Positions 48,300 to 56,763 of a DNA stretch of 64,000 nucleotides are shown here, in pieces (within the stretch, counting starts at the first letter, position 1; each line of letters begins with the position of its first letter). The notes under the pieces were generated by a model. That model searched no databases and was not told the origin of the DNA. It worked only from the letters and a program-made list of their open reading frames with translations. Source of the stretch: Novosphingobium sp. G106 (GTDB lineage Bacteria > Pseudomonadota > Alphaproteobacteria > Sphingomonadales > Sphingomonadaceae); assembly GCF_019075875.1 (NCBI RefSeq), contig NZ_JAHOOZ010000001.1, positions 3,410,001 to 3,474,000 on the forward strand, written 5' to 3'. Both the position numbers and the translations under genes were made by a program.

Positions 48300-49427
48300 A
48301 TGCCGCAGCAAAGTCAGCAGGAAACGCTCGAGGTCGATCTGATCCGCAGCCTTTTCGAGGCGCTCGGACCTGTGATCATCATGTCCGCGGGGTTCATCGC
48401 CGCGGGCGGCCTGATCGTCTGGGAAACGCGCGATCCGATCCTCGCACTGCTGCTCGTCGCCGGCACCATCGTCTCGCTCGTGCGGCTGGTCGTCATGATC
48501 GTTTCACGGCCGGAAGCCTTGAGCGCGAACCTGTTGATCGATCGCGCGCGGTTCCTGCAGCGCCGCTTCACCTATTCCTATTTCGGCTTCGCCAGCCTGC
48601 TCGGCATGTTCGGCTATCGCGCGTTGCAGCTGCCGTTCCCCAAAATCCATATGCTGACGATCTGCATGCTGGTGGGCTACGCGGCCGGTGTGGCCGCCAA
48701 CGCCTGCCTGCGGCCACGGATCGCGATCCCGAGCATGCTGGTCGCAGTGGTGCCGGCGTTGACAGCGGCGCTTGCCCAGCCGGACCTCGTCTATTGGACA
48801 ACCTCAATGCTGGCCAGCGCCTTCCTGAGCGGGGGCGTGAGATCTGTCCGCGCACGCCATGCCCGTGCCGCGCGAAGCATCAGCCGGCGCCTCGCCTTCT
48901 CGACACTCGCGCGGCAGGACGGGCTGACGGCGCTACCCAACCGGCTAGCGCTGCGCGAATGGTTCTGCGAACGGGTGACCGACGCGGAAAATCCCGGGAC
49001 GATCGCAGTCCACTTCCTCGACCTCAACGGCTTCAAGCCGGTCAACGACTGCTTCGGCCATCCCATGGGCGATGCGCTGCTGGTCGCGGTAAGCCGGCGA
49101 ATCGTCGGCCTGATTCGCCCTACGGACACGGCCGCCCGGCTCGGCGGCGACGAATTCGCCGTCCTGCAATGCGATATCGCGAGCGCCGACGAAGCCGCGC
49201 TGATGGCCAAGCGACTGGTCGCCGCCATTGCCCAGCCCTATCGCATCGACCATCAGACCATCGAGATTTCGACCTCACTCGGCTATGTCATCGCCGAGCA
49301 CGGTGCCGAGGATCTCGAGTGCCTGTTGAGCCTGGCCGACGAAGCGCTCTATGCCAGCAAGCGCGCGGGCAAGGGTGTTACCCGCTGGGATCCGGGCCTC
49401 ATCGATATGGAACGGGCCGCGGCATAG
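48300..49427 (+). CDS. Membrane diguanylate cyclase (GGDEF protein)
   Basis: A 375-residue protein that should make cyclic di-GMP. The first 185 residues hold about five or six hydrophobic segments (for example IIMSAGFIAAGGLIVW, AGTIVSLVRLVVMIV), a membrane sensor of no recognised type. The GGDEF domain (about 200-365) starts LARQDGLTALPNRLAL. It has the signature GGDEF at residues 282-286 and the product-inhibition site RPTD five residues before it, so it is probably active and feedback-inhibited. No EAL domain. Start ATG 48300 has only a weak ribosome site. It stands alone. Confidence 0.92.
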   Translation: MPQQSQQETLEVDLIRSLFEALGPVIIMSAGFIAAGGLIVWETRDPILALLLVAGTIVSLVRLVVMIVSRPEALSANLLIDRARFLQRRFTYSYFGFASLLGMFGYRALQLPFPKIHMLTICMLVGYAAGVAANACLRPRIAIPSMLVAVVPALTAALAQPDLVYWTTSMLASAFLSGGVRSVRARHARAARSISRRLAFSTLARQDGLTALPNRLALREWFCERVTDAENPGTIAVHFLDLNGFKPVNDCFGHPMGDALLVAVSRRIVGLIRPTDTAARLGGDEFAVLQCDIASADEAALMAKRLVAAIAQPYRIDHQTIEISTSLGYVIAEHGAEDLECLLSLADEALYASKRAGKGVTRWDPGLIDMERAAA

Positions 49428-49575
49428 AATTCGAGCGTCGGCGCGGCCCAGTCGTGCTTGACTTTCGCACCGCGTTGCCTCAAGGGGCCTGCCTTCCGGG
49501 CGGCGAGCTTTCGCCGCTCTCATCGTTTTCAGGCGCCGCCTGCCGCGGCCATTGTTGAGAGTTTAGGATAGCGCC

Positions 49576-49743
49576 ATGGCGAAGCCCGCAACCGTCAAGA
49601 TCCGTCTGGTCTCGACCGCCGACACCGGCTTTTTCTACGTCACGAAGAAGAATCCGCGGAACACGACGGAAAAGATGACCTTTCGCAAGTACGACCCCGT
49701 CGTGCGCAAGCACGTCGAGTTCAAGGAAGCCAAGATCAAGTAA
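49576..49743 (+). CDS. rpmG: 50S ribosomal protein L33
   Basis: A 55-residue ribosomal protein, [20 protein letters not shown] at the start and [17 protein letters not shown] at the end, matching bacterial L33 across its length. It is the Cys-less, zinc-independent type. It is short and easily missed. A single gene; LolA starts 42 nt later. A small GC hairpin, TCAGCGC/GCGCTGA, lies between them at about 49747-49769. Confidence 0.95.
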   Translation: MAKPATVKIRLVSTADTGFFYVTKKNPRNTTEKMTFRKYDPVVRKHVEFKEAKIK

Positions 49744-49785
49744 GGTTCAGCGCGAGTTCAAGGCGCTGACCATAGGGGGCAGTGC

Positions 49786-50436
49786 ATGAACAGCGTGATC
49801 CGAATCTTGAGCAAGACCGCTTGCGCCGCCGCTTTGGCGGCGCTTGTCGTTTCTGTCCCACCCGTAACGCAGCCCGCGGCCGCCCAAGCGCAGGCTGGCA
49901 CGCTGGACCAGGCCGTCACGGCCTTGCGCGCTATCTCAACGATGCGCGCGGACTTCACCCAGACCGACCGCAACGGCCAGCGCGTCACCGGCGTGATGAC
50001 GCTGAAGCGCCCGGGCCGCATCCGCTTCCAGTACCAGCAAGGCGTGCCGCTGCTCATCGTCTCCGACGGCAAGGCGCTGACGATGATCGACTACGAAGTA
50101 CGCCAGGTGCAGCGCTGGCCGATCAGCAACAGCCCGCTCGGCGCACTGCTGGATCCCAACCGCGACGTCGCACGCTATGGCACGCTGCAGCAGACCGCCG
50201 ATCCCAATGTCATCAGCATCGAAGTGCGCGACCGCTCGCATCCCGAGTACGGGGTCATCACGCTGATCTTCGTGCGCAAGGCTTCGGCCCCCGGCGGCCT
50301 CGAGCTCGTGACCTGGGTGGCGCTCGACTCGCAGAACAAGCGGACCACGATCCGGCTCGCAAACCATCAATATGGATTGGCCGTTTCCGACAACGCGTTC
50401 AGGTGGAATGACCCGCGCCAACCGTCTCGTCGATGA
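49786..50436 (+). CDS. lolA: LolA-family outer-membrane lipoprotein carrier
   Basis: A 216-residue periplasmic protein with a signal peptide (about 1-35, ending AAAQAQA). The LolA/LolB fold is recognisable from TLDQAVTALRAISTMRADFTQ, then GVMTLKRPGRIRFQY and VSDGKALTMIDYEVRQV. LolA takes lipoproteins released by LolCDE to the outer membrane acceptor. LolB is often absent in alphaproteobacteria, where LolA may do both jobs. GGGGGC precedes the ATG. A candidate small RNA and a terminator follow before xth. Confidence 0.88.
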   Translation: MNSVIRILSKTACAAALAALVVSVPPVTQPAAAQAQAGTLDQAVTALRAISTMRADFTQTDRNGQRVTGVMTLKRPGRIRFQYQQGVPLLIVSDGKALTMIDYEVRQVQRWPISNSPLGALLDPNRDVARYGTLQQTADPNVISIEVRDRSHPEYGVITLIFVRKASAPGGLELVTWVALDSQNKRTTIRLANHQYGLAVSDNAFRWNDPRQPSRR

Positions 50437-50540
50437 GGGACAACGCGTCACCGCACGGCGTGCGGGGGATGCGACAAACCGCGACACTTAAGCGGTGGTT
50501 GTTCACTTGGCAGAAAGCACAAATGGCCTACATATACATC

Positions 50541-50665
50541 TGTCAACGCGGCCTGAGGCGGGTTCCCCCCCTGTTGCCCGCGCCTCCTGGTAGGCCGCAT
50601 TGACAAGCGTGACGAACGCAAAAGGAACCCTCGTCCCTCTTGCCCCCGGGACGAGGGTTTTCTTT
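50541..50665 (+). ncRNA. Candidate structured small RNA or long leader
   Basis: The lolA-xth gap holds a long imperfect hairpin: TGTCAACGCGGCCT (50541-50554) pairs with AGGCCGCATTGACA (50592-50605) with one mismatch pair, and within it GAGGCGGG pairs with CCCGCGCCTC. A terminator follows at 50628-50661. Upstream is a plausible promoter: -35 TTGGCA (50507-50512) and -10 TACATA (50529-50534), spaced 16 bp, which would start transcription close to 50541. No start codon with a ribosome site lies inside. It fits a free-standing RNA of about 120 nt; no known family is recognised. Confidence 0.5.
50628..50665 (+). terminator. Rho-independent terminator before xth
   Basis: A perfect 10-bp stem (CCCTCGTCCC / GGGACGAGGG, 50628-50637 and 50648-50657) with a 10-nt loop is followed by TTTTCTTT. 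It ends lolA read-through and/or the candidate small RNA. Confidence 0.9.
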
Positions 50666-50748
50666 GCCCGCCGCCTAGAACGACGGCGGCGCATCTACTT
50701 TCAGTCCATGCACTGGAAAAACGGGATCGCGACACCTAAAGGCCACAG

Positions 50749-51540
50749 ATGGTCAAGATCGCTACCTGGAACATCAACTCCGTCCGCCTGCGCGCGCCGC
50801 AGGTCGAGCGCTTCCTTGTCGAGCAGGCGCCCGACGTGCTGTGCCTGCAGGAAATCAAGACGATCGAATCGCTGTTCCCGCACGATGTCTTCGAGAAGCT
50901 GGGCTACACGCACCGCGCGGTGCACGGGCAGAAGGGCTACCACGGGGTCGCCACGGTCAGCAAAATCCCGCTGCGAGAGTTCAGCCGGCACGACTGGCAG
51001 GACAACGGCGAGGCCCGCCACGTCGGGGTCGAACTGCTAGGGCCGGGCCAGGGGATGATCCTGGAGAACGTCTATATCCCCGCGGGCGGCGACATCCCCG
51101 ACCGCGCGCTCAATCCCAAGTTCGGCCAGAAGCTCGACTTCCTCGAGCGGATGACCCGCTGGGCTGACAAGCTCGACCGCCCGACCTTGCTGGTCGGCGA
51201 CTTCAACATCGCCCCGCTCGACTGCGACGTCTACGACCACAAGGCGCTGCTAAAGGTCGTCAGCCACACGGCGATCGAGATCGAGACCCTGGGCAAGCTG
51301 GGCGACGCGCACGGCTGGGTCGACCTTGGCCGCAAGCATATCCCCGCGCCCGAACGCAACTGGACCTGGTGGTCCTACCGCACCTTCTGGCAGGAGAAGG
51401 ACCGCGGCCGCCGGCTCGACCACATGTGGGCCTCGCCGGACCTCGCCGCGCAGTCGGTCTCGCACCGCTTCGTCGAGGAGACTCGGCGCTGGGACCAGCC
51501 TTCGGACCACGTCCCGCTGATCACGGAGTTTGCGCTTTGA
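50749..51540 (+). CDS. xth: Exodeoxyribonuclease III
   Basis: A 263-residue AP endonuclease/3'-exonuclease of the ExoIII (Xth) family. Motifs in order: KIATWNINSVRLR, LCLQEIK (metal Glu), GYHGVATVSK, LVGDFNIAP (catalytic Asp and Asn), RLDHMWAS, and QPSDHVPLITEF (catalytic His). It repairs abasic sites and 3'-blocked ends. AAAGG precedes the ATG. Its stop overlaps the TTG start of ribA (TTGA), so the two are translationally coupled although not functionally related. Confidence 0.94.
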   Translation: MVKIATWNINSVRLRAPQVERFLVEQAPDVLCLQEIKTIESLFPHDVFEKLGYTHRAVHGQKGYHGVATVSKIPLREFSRHDWQDNGEARHVGVELLGPGQGMILENVYIPAGGDIPDRALNPKFGQKLDFLERMTRWADKLDRPTLLVGDFNIAPLDCDVYDHKALLKVVSHTAIEIETLGKLGDAHGWVDLGRKHIPAPERNWTWWSYRTFWQEKDRGRRLDHMWASPDLAAQSVSHRFVEETRRWDQPSDHVPLITEFAL

Positions 51541-52595
51541 CCTCTCCGGCCCGCCGGGTTGCGCTCGCGATCGACGCGCTGCGCCATGGCTGGCCGATCG
51601 TCGTGGGAGACTCGTTCACGCTCCTGCCAGCCGAGACGGGTTTCTCGGACGGTACGCAAGCAAGCCGCATGCTGATATCGGCGGCGCGCGCGGTGACGCT
51701 CAAGCTCGCCAACCAGCTCGAAGCCGCGGTGCCCGACGCGCCGGTGCTGATTCGCGCGGCCGACCCTTTCGATCTCGCTGGCGCGCGGGCTGTGGCCGAC
51801 CCGGCGCTCGACCTGCTCTACCCGATGAAAGGGCCCTTCGCGGCCGATCACCTCGATCACCCCGAGGCGGCGCGCGCGGCGATGGAATTGGCCCGGCTGG
51901 CCGGCGTGCTGCCTGCCTTCCTCGTCGATCCGGCTCCGGTCGGCGAGGCACAGGCGGTTTCCGCGGCGGACCTCGCCGACTGGAAGGACACAGCGCGCCT
52001 TACGATCGCGGCGCGGGCACACCTGCCCGTTGCCGCCGCCGAAGATGCCGAGATCGTCGCCTTCCGTTCGGCCGACGACCTTCGCGAGCATGTCGCGCTG
52101 GTCATCGGCAAACAGGACGGCGACCGCGCGCCGCTGGTCCGGCTCCATTCCGAATGCCTAACCGGCGACATCCTCGGCAGCCTGAAATGCGACTGCGGCC
52201 CACAGCTCGACGCGGCGCTGGGCGCCATGGCCGCGGAAGCCGCGGCGGGCGGCTGGGGCGTGCTACTCTACCTGCGCCAGGAAGGCCGCGGCATCGGACT
52301 GATCAACAAGCTGCGCGCCTATCGCCTGCAAGACCAGGGCTTCGATACGGTCGATGCCAACAACCGCCTCGGCCTGCCGACCGAAGCGCGCGACTTCCCG
52401 GTGGCGGCGCGGATGCTCGAACTGCTGGGCGTCCATGCCATCCGGCTGATGACGAACAATCCCGAGAAGGTCCGCGCGCTGGAGGCCGAGGGCGTCAAGG
52501 TTGCCCAGCGCGTCGCACACCAGTTGCCGGCGAACCCGCACAACGCCCGCTATCTCGATACCAAACGCGATCGCTCGGGCCATCTGCTGACGTAA
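51537..52595 (+). CDS. ribA: GTP cyclohydrolase II with N-terminal RibB-like domain
   Basis: A 352-residue protein. The C-terminal 200 residues are GTP cyclohydrolase II, the first committed step of riboflavin synthesis: zinc ligands SECLTGDILGSLKCDCG (C-x10-C-x-C), YLRQEGRGIGL with the catalytic Arg, and MTNNPEK. The first 150 residues (ALRHGWPIVVGDS) resemble a degenerate 3,4-dihydroxybutanone-phosphate synthase without its acidic active-site loop. This architecture is common in alphaproteobacteria. The start is a TTG overlapping the xth stop, with GGAG 9 nt before it; no ATG or GTG fits. Confidence 0.9.
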   Translation: MTSPARRVALAIDALRHGWPIVVGDSFTLLPAETGFSDGTQASRMLISAARAVTLKLANQLEAAVPDAPVLIRAADPFDLAGARAVADPALDLLYPMKGPFAADHLDHPEAARAAMELARLAGVLPAFLVDPAPVGEAQAVSAADLADWKDTARLTIAARAHLPVAAAEDAEIVAFRSADDLREHVALVIGKQDGDRAPLVRLHSECLTGDILGSLKCDCGPQLDAALGAMAAEAAAGGWGVLLYLRQEGRGIGLINKLRAYRLQDQGFDTVDANNRLGLPTEARDFPVAARMLELLGVHAIRLMTNNPEKVRALEAEGVKVAQRVAHQLPANPHNARYLDTKRDRSGHLLT

Positions 52596-52756
52596 CAAAG
52601 TTCATCGGCGCTCGTCGGGACCGCGACGCTTTGCGCGTCGGGGTGAAGGGTGGCGTTATGGGGCACACGCCAGGGGATCGAGTACCCCTCTCCCTCTCTT
52701 GCGGACGGTCCCTCCCCGGCCAGGCCGGGGAACTGAAATCGAGCGAGACTTTGGGA

Positions 52757-52789
52757 GGGCGGAGCCGGAGGTCCAGGCCGGCTCCGCCC
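52757..52789. terminator. Long hairpin between convergent ribA and membrane-protein gene
   Basis: GGGCGGAGCCGG and CCGGCTCCGCCC form a perfect 12-bp stem with a 9-nt loop, 12 nt before the stop of the convergent gene. No T tract. The rest of the 206-bp gap also has smaller hairpins (CCCCGGCC-AGG-CCGGGG near 52710; GCGACGC/GCGTCG near 52622). Nothing coding. Confidence 0.55.
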
Positions 52790-52801
52790 GGGCGGGCGGT
52801 G

Positions 52802-53101
52802 CTAGACCACCCACCAGATGATGAAGCAGACGGCGAGCCCGACTGCGGCCGCGAAGGCCAGTCCCTTCATCACGTCCTGGAGCGTCATCCGATCGATATG
52901 ATCGGCGCGGAAACGGTTATAGGATTCGGCGATCGCCTCGTTGCTGGCGAGCATTGCGACATCGAGTGCCGAAGCCTCCTTGCGGAACCAGTGAATGAGC
53001 CCGCCGAGGCTCTCGTTGCTGACATGCGGATAGTCGGCGAGTGCAGCTTCGATCTGCATGCGCCGGGCGGCCACGGCCGCGCTGTCTTGCGAATTGCTCA
53101 T
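52802..53101 (-). CDS. Hypothetical protein with C-terminal membrane anchor
   Basis: A 99-residue tail-anchored-like protein. Residues 1-75 are polar and helical (VSNESLGGLIHWFRKEASALD, MLASNEAIAESYNRFRADHI), and residues 78-98 form one membrane helix (LAFAAAVGLAVCFIIWWVV) at the extreme C-terminus. I do not recognise the family. The ATG at 53101 is the only plausible start. It is followed upstream by another small exported protein on the same strand, 60 nt away. Confidence 0.6.
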   Translation of the reverse strand: MSNSQDSAAVAARRMQIEAALADYPHVSNESLGGLIHWFRKEASALDVAMLASNEAIAESYNRFRADHIDRMTLQDVMKGLAFAAAVGLAVCFIIWWVV

Positions 53102-53160
53102 GGAAATGTCCTGATCTTGTAATGCTTTGCGTGCGCAAAGCTGCGCACGGGCGACAAAAA

Positions 53161-53514
53161 TCAGGCGAGCGGCGGTGCTCGCGGGGCAGGTTTCCAGGAA
53201 CGGATTTCGCGGATCGGCGGCCCGGTCGAATCAGGGCACGGCGGCGGCCCATCGGCCAGTACGGCCGTCGCGGCCAGCGGGCTGTCGATCGCTGCGGCAA
53301 GCGGCACGAGCGGCTGCGGCGTGACAGCCTGCCGCTGCACCTTCTCGCCGCGCTGGACGTAGAGCGCGACCTCGTAAGTCGCTGCGGAGAAAGCCGAACC
53401 GCTGGTCTTCTGCGAAGTCGGCGCGGCCGAAGCCGTCGCCTGCAGGCCGATCGTGGCCAGCAGCAGGACCACCCAGAGGCGGACGAGCTTCAGCGAGGGC
53501 AGGCGAGCCAGCAT
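53161..53514 (-). CDS. Hypothetical exported protein
   Basis: A 117-residue protein with a strong signal peptide (LVRLWVVLLLATIGLQATASA, cut near residue 30). The mature part is short and Pro-rich at its end (DGPPPCPDSTGPP, WKPAPRAPPLA) with one Cys. It is likely periplasmic or outer-membrane-associated; the family is unknown. It lies between a beta-helix protein gene and a small membrane-protein gene on the same strand, with no overlap. Confidence 0.6.
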   Translation of the reverse strand: MLARLPSLKLVRLWVVLLLATIGLQATASAAPTSQKTSGSAFSAATYEVALYVQRGEKVQRQAVTPQPLVPLAAAIDSPLAATAVLADGPPPCPDSTGPPIREIRSWKPAPRAPPLA

Positions 53515-53560
53515 GGGACCCCGATAAGGCGGCCAGCCTGAACGGGCAATGAAAAGCGGC

Positions 53561-54508
53561 TCAGCGCCGGTCGGTGCGCTTCAGCCCCTGGCCGAGCGCG
53601 TTGGGTCCGATCGCCAGCTTGTCGCCCGACCAGTCGGCGACGAAAGTGCTTTCGCGCGAGAGGCCGGGAACGAAGCGCGCGTCGTTGTTCTCGATCGTCA
53701 GGCCGTTCGAGCTGTGCGCCTTGCCCTCGGCGGCGACCGCGATGAACGCAGAGTAGTTCTCCTTGTCCTCGCCCTGGACGAACCAGTTGCCCGAGATCGT
53801 CCCCGTGGCGCCGCCCGACAGGTCGATCATGTAGTTCGTCGCCTTGCCGTGCGAATCGTCGAAGCTCGAATTGAACACGCCGATGCGCTGCGCGCGGCTC
53901 TTGAGATAGTGCCCGCCGCGCCCGGCCTCGAAACGACTGCGCGTGACCGTGAGCGCACCGTATTCGCCGATGTAGAGCGAATGGGCGCAGCCGCCCGCGC
54001 CTTCGCAGGTGCCGAGCCGCGTGAAGGTCGATTTGTCGATGGTGATCGTCGCGGCGGGATCGTTGCCGCTGAGGATGCCCTGCTCGCTGTCGCGGAACCA
54101 GGTCTGCGACACCGCGAGGTTGCCGTGTTCGAGCCGGATGCCGGCGCCGTTCATGTCGGGCACGTGAATGTTGGCGAAGACCAGGCCCTCGATGTGGGCG
54201 GCGCGGCCGCGCAGCACCAGCGCCGCCTTGCCCTCGCAGGCGACGCCTTCGAGGATCGATTGCCCGGGCACAGCCGCCGTGTAGGTGATATCGCCGGCCT
54301 CCTGAATCGCGCAGTCGGCGAAGCGCGCCGGGGCGAAGCGGATCGTCGCGGTCCCGCCGCCGATCGCACTCACCGCATCCTGCAGGCGCGTGAAAGTGCG
54401 GCCGCTCTCGACGATCGTGTAGGGCGCGGACTGCGGCTCGGCAGTCGCCGGACTGTCTGCGAAGACGAGCACGGCGGCGGCGAGAAGGACACGGAGCGAG
54501 GGTTTCAT
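53561..54508 (-). CDS. Secreted right-handed beta-helix protein
   Basis: A 315-residue exported protein (signal peptide about 1-23, ending DSPATA). The N-terminal part reads YTIVESGRTFTRLQDAVSAI, the start of pectate-lyase-like parallel beta-helix proteins. Repeating strands then follow in register: GDITYTAAV, LVLRGRAAHIEGLVFANIHV, LAVSQTWFRDSEQGI, ITIDKSTFTRLG and TVTRSRFEAG. Such folds bind or cleave polysaccharides. No obvious catalytic triad is seen. The ATG at 54508 begins the signal peptide; a longer reading is implausible. Confidence 0.78.
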   Translation of the reverse strand: MKPSLRVLLAAAVLVFADSPATAEPQSAPYTIVESGRTFTRLQDAVSAIGGGTATIRFAPARFADCAIQEAGDITYTAAVPGQSILEGVACEGKAALVLRGRAAHIEGLVFANIHVPDMNGAGIRLEHGNLAVSQTWFRDSEQGILSGNDPAATITIDKSTFTRLGTCEGAGGCAHSLYIGEYGALTVTRSRFEAGRGGHYLKSRAQRIGVFNSSFDDSHGKATNYMIDLSGGATGTISGNWFVQGEDKENYSAFIAVAAEGKAHSSNGLTIENNDARFVPGLSRESTFVADWSGDKLAIGPNALGQGLKRTDRR

Positions 54509-54636
54509 AGGCGCGCTTCTATCGCTGTAACCTTCTGCGAGCACGCGTGATTCCGGGCGCGTCCAACCTCGGCACACAGTGCGGCGAAAGGATTAACCGG
54601 TTGACAAGCCGGGCCCGGACCGCTTGCCGCGAGAAC

Positions 54637-55527
54637 ATGACTTCGCAGACGCCCGCGGCCCGCCGCTACGACTGGACCTGGCGGCATTTCGCGGCGCTGA
54701 TCGGCGGCAACATCGCATTGGCGCTCGGCCCCTGGTCGGTCCGGCTGTCCGATGCCGGGCCGGTGGCGACCGGGTTTTGGCGGCTGACTTTGGCCCTGCC
54801 CTTTCTCGCGATCCTTGCTCTGAGCAATAGCCAGCGACTGACCGGCTTCAAGCGGCGGACCTGGCTGGCGATGATCGGCGCGGGACTGTTCTTCGCCGCC
54901 GACCTCGCCGCCTGGCACCTCGGCATCAAAGGAACGCGGCTCGGCAACGCCTCACTGTTCGGCAATGCCGGCAGCCTGATCATCATGGTCTGGGGCGTCG
55001 TCGCGCTGCGCCGGATGCCAACGCTTGGCGAGTGGCTGGCGCTCGTGGCCTCCTGCGCTGGCGCGGCAATCCTGTTCGGGCGCAGCCTGGAGATCAGCAC
55101 CGCGACGCTGGTGGGCGACCTGCTCTGCCTGCTCGCGGGGTTCTTCTACGCCTTCTACATCCTGCTGCTGCAGAACGAGCGCACGCAGCTCGGCGGCTGG
55201 TCGCTGTTGTTCTGGTCGAGCGTCACCGGTTCGCCGCTGCTTCTGGGCTTCGCGCTGTGGCTGGGCGAGCCGATCCTGCCGCACCACTGGTGGCCGGTAC
55301 TGGCGCTGGCCTTCGGGAGCCAGATCATCGGCCAGGGCTTGCTGGTCTATTCGCTGCGCCATTTCCCGCCGCTGATCATTGGGCTGATGCTGCTGACCCA
55401 ACCCTCGATCTCGGTCCTCGCCGGCTGGTTCGCCTTCGACGAGACGCTGACCGTCTGGGACGGCCTCGGCATGGTGCTGGTCGCCGCCGCGCTGGTGCTG
55501 GCGCGCGCAGGCGAGAAGCCGGCCTAG
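54637..55527 (+). CDS. DMT-superfamily (EamA) transporter
   Basis: A 296-residue inner-membrane protein with about ten membrane helices in two EamA repeats (first: GGNIALALGPWSVRLSDAGPV; second: LVGDLLCLLAGFFYAFYILL). The typical ending QPSISVLAGWFAFDETLTVWDGLGMVLVAAALVLA is present in pieces. Such proteins export amino acids, metabolites or drugs. Start ATG 54637 with a weak ribosome site; the earlier in-frame ATG at 54547 adds a non-conserved stretch. It is divergent from the beta-helix gene and convergent with an alpha/beta hydrolase gene whose stop overlaps. Confidence 0.87.
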   Translation: MTSQTPAARRYDWTWRHFAALIGGNIALALGPWSVRLSDAGPVATGFWRLTLALPFLAILALSNSQRLTGFKRRTWLAMIGAGLFFAADLAAWHLGIKGTRLGNASLFGNAGSLIIMVWGVVALRRMPTLGEWLALVASCAGAAILFGRSLEISTATLVGDLLCLLAGFFYAFYILLLQNERTQLGGWSLLFWSSVTGSPLLLGFALWLGEPILPHHWWPVLALAFGSQIIGQGLLVYSLRHFPPLIIGLMLLTQPSISVLAGWFAFDETLTVWDGLGMVLVAAALVLARAGEKPA

Positions 55528-56363
55528 TTCGCCGCGATGAAGCCCAGAATCTCGGGCGCGAGCTGCGGGTAGAGATCGAAGACCGAGCCCGGCGTCTTGC
55601 CCGTGAACCGTTCCATGAAATCGGCATCAGACCAGGGCGACGGCAGGTAGATTGTGCCCGGGATCATCTGCGCGACGATGTCCGAGACCGCCTTGGGATG
55701 GATATCGTCGTTGCCCTCGAACAGCAGCGTGGGAAGCGTGATCGACCGCAGTTCCTCGTTGCTGGCTCCGGTCAGGTCGCTGCCCGGCCGGAAATAAAAC
55801 GCACCCATCCAGCGCTTCATCACGGCGATGAAGGCATCGGGATCCATCGCCAGCATGCGCTCGCAATTGGCCGGGTTCTCGGCGATGCGATCGGCCCAGA
55901 ACGGCTGCTGGCTGACCGCCGCCATGCCCCCGCCCAGCGCGGCCATGATGTAGGGCGCGTGATAGCTGAAGCCGAGGAAGGTCGAGGCATATTGCCCGCC
56001 CGAAGCCGACCACAGGAGCAACCCGCGCGCGATCTCCGGCCGACGCAGCGCCGCGATTACCGAAGTGCGGCAGCCCGCCGATCCGCCCGCCAGCCAGGCC
56101 GGCCCGCGGCCGAGGTGCATGATCAGGCCGGCAAGATCCTGCGCCCAAATTTCGGACTCCGATTCCCCGCTGAACCAGACGTCGCTCGCGCCCGCATTGC
56201 GCCGGTCCCAGGTAACGACGCAGGTGTGCTCGGCCAGCGCATCAGCCAGTCCAGCGACCGCCTCGCCCCTCTCGCGCCCGCCCGGCGTCAGGACGATCAG
56301 CGGACCTTCACCGCGGATCCGGTATTCCAGGTTGCAGCCATCGGGCGTGACGAACCGCGGCAC
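55524..56363 (-). CDS. Alpha/beta hydrolase
   Basis: A 279-residue hydrolase. The nucleophile elbow is GGSAG (Ser in the GxSxG position) and the N-terminal half shows the oxyanion loop VLTPGGRERGE and a TWDRRNAGASD motif. LPTLLFEGNDDIHP carries the acid residue. Where a His would be expected, SDADFMERFTG is seen and a clear catalytic His is not obvious. Start ATG 56363 lies 4 nt after the SnoaL stop, so it is the last gene of the molybdenum-hydroxylase operon. Substrate unknown, perhaps an ester or lactone in the same pathway. Confidence 0.82.
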   Translation of the reverse strand: MPRFVTPDGCNLEYRIRGEGPLIVLTPGGRERGEAVAGLADALAEHTCVVTWDRRNAGASDVWFSGESESEIWAQDLAGLIMHLGRGPAWLAGGSAGCRTSVIAALRRPEIARGLLLWSASGGQYASTFLGFSYHAPYIMAALGGGMAAVSQQPFWADRIAENPANCERMLAMDPDAFIAVMKRWMGAFYFRPGSDLTGASNEELRSITLPTLLFEGNDDIHPKAVSDIVAQMIPGTIYLPSPWSDADFMERFTGKTPGSVFDLYPQLAPEILGFIAAN

Positions 56364-56367
56364 GGTG

Positions 56368-56763
56368 CTAACGCTTCAGCATCTTGAGCACGGGCAACGG
56401 GTTGAAGTACTCGGCGTGCTCGACGACCTTTCCGTCGCGCACCCGCGTCAGCATCACGTAGTCGTTGCCGTAGGGTACATCGCCATCCATCAGCACGTCC
56501 GAGCGCGCCGTGGTGACGAAGAGCTCGGGATCCTCGGTCGCGAGAATGACCACGTCGAGCCAGTCGAAGCGCTGCTTGCCCGCCCAGTGGTGCGACAACA
56601 TCTCGCGCGCCGCCTCGAAGCCTCGCACTTCCTCGGTTACGCCGGGAGGCGCGTAAGGCAGGCGAAAGACGAGATCATCGGAGGCCTTGCCTTCCCAGGC
56701 CTCGGCCGGGCCCATCGCGGTGATCTGCATCCATTCGCGGATCAGGGCCTTGGTATCGCTCAT
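56368..56763 (-). CDS. SnoaL-like polyketide-cyclase-fold protein
   Basis: A 131-residue NTF2/SnoaL-fold protein: helical start LIREWMQITAMGPAEAWEG, then VFRLPYAPPGV, VRGFEAAREMLSHHWAG, DVVILATEDPELFV and VMLTRVRDGKVVEHAEYFNPLPVL, the last typical of SnoaL dimer strands. Its ATG overlaps the stop of the molybdenum subunit gene (ATGA-type). Isomerase, hydratase or binding functions are all possible. Confidence 0.83.
   Translation of the reverse strand: MSDTKALIREWMQITAMGPAEAWEGKASDDLVFRLPYAPPGVTEEVRGFEAAREMLSHHWAGKQRFDWLDVVILATEDPELFVTTARSDVLMDGDVPYGNDYVMLTRVRDGKVVEHAEYFNPLPVLKMLKR

Noticed and set aside
52596..52756. Possible small RNA or gene after ribA
   Set aside because: Several GC hairpins but no promoter, terminator tail or coding frame with a ribosome site; likely convergent-gene spacer.
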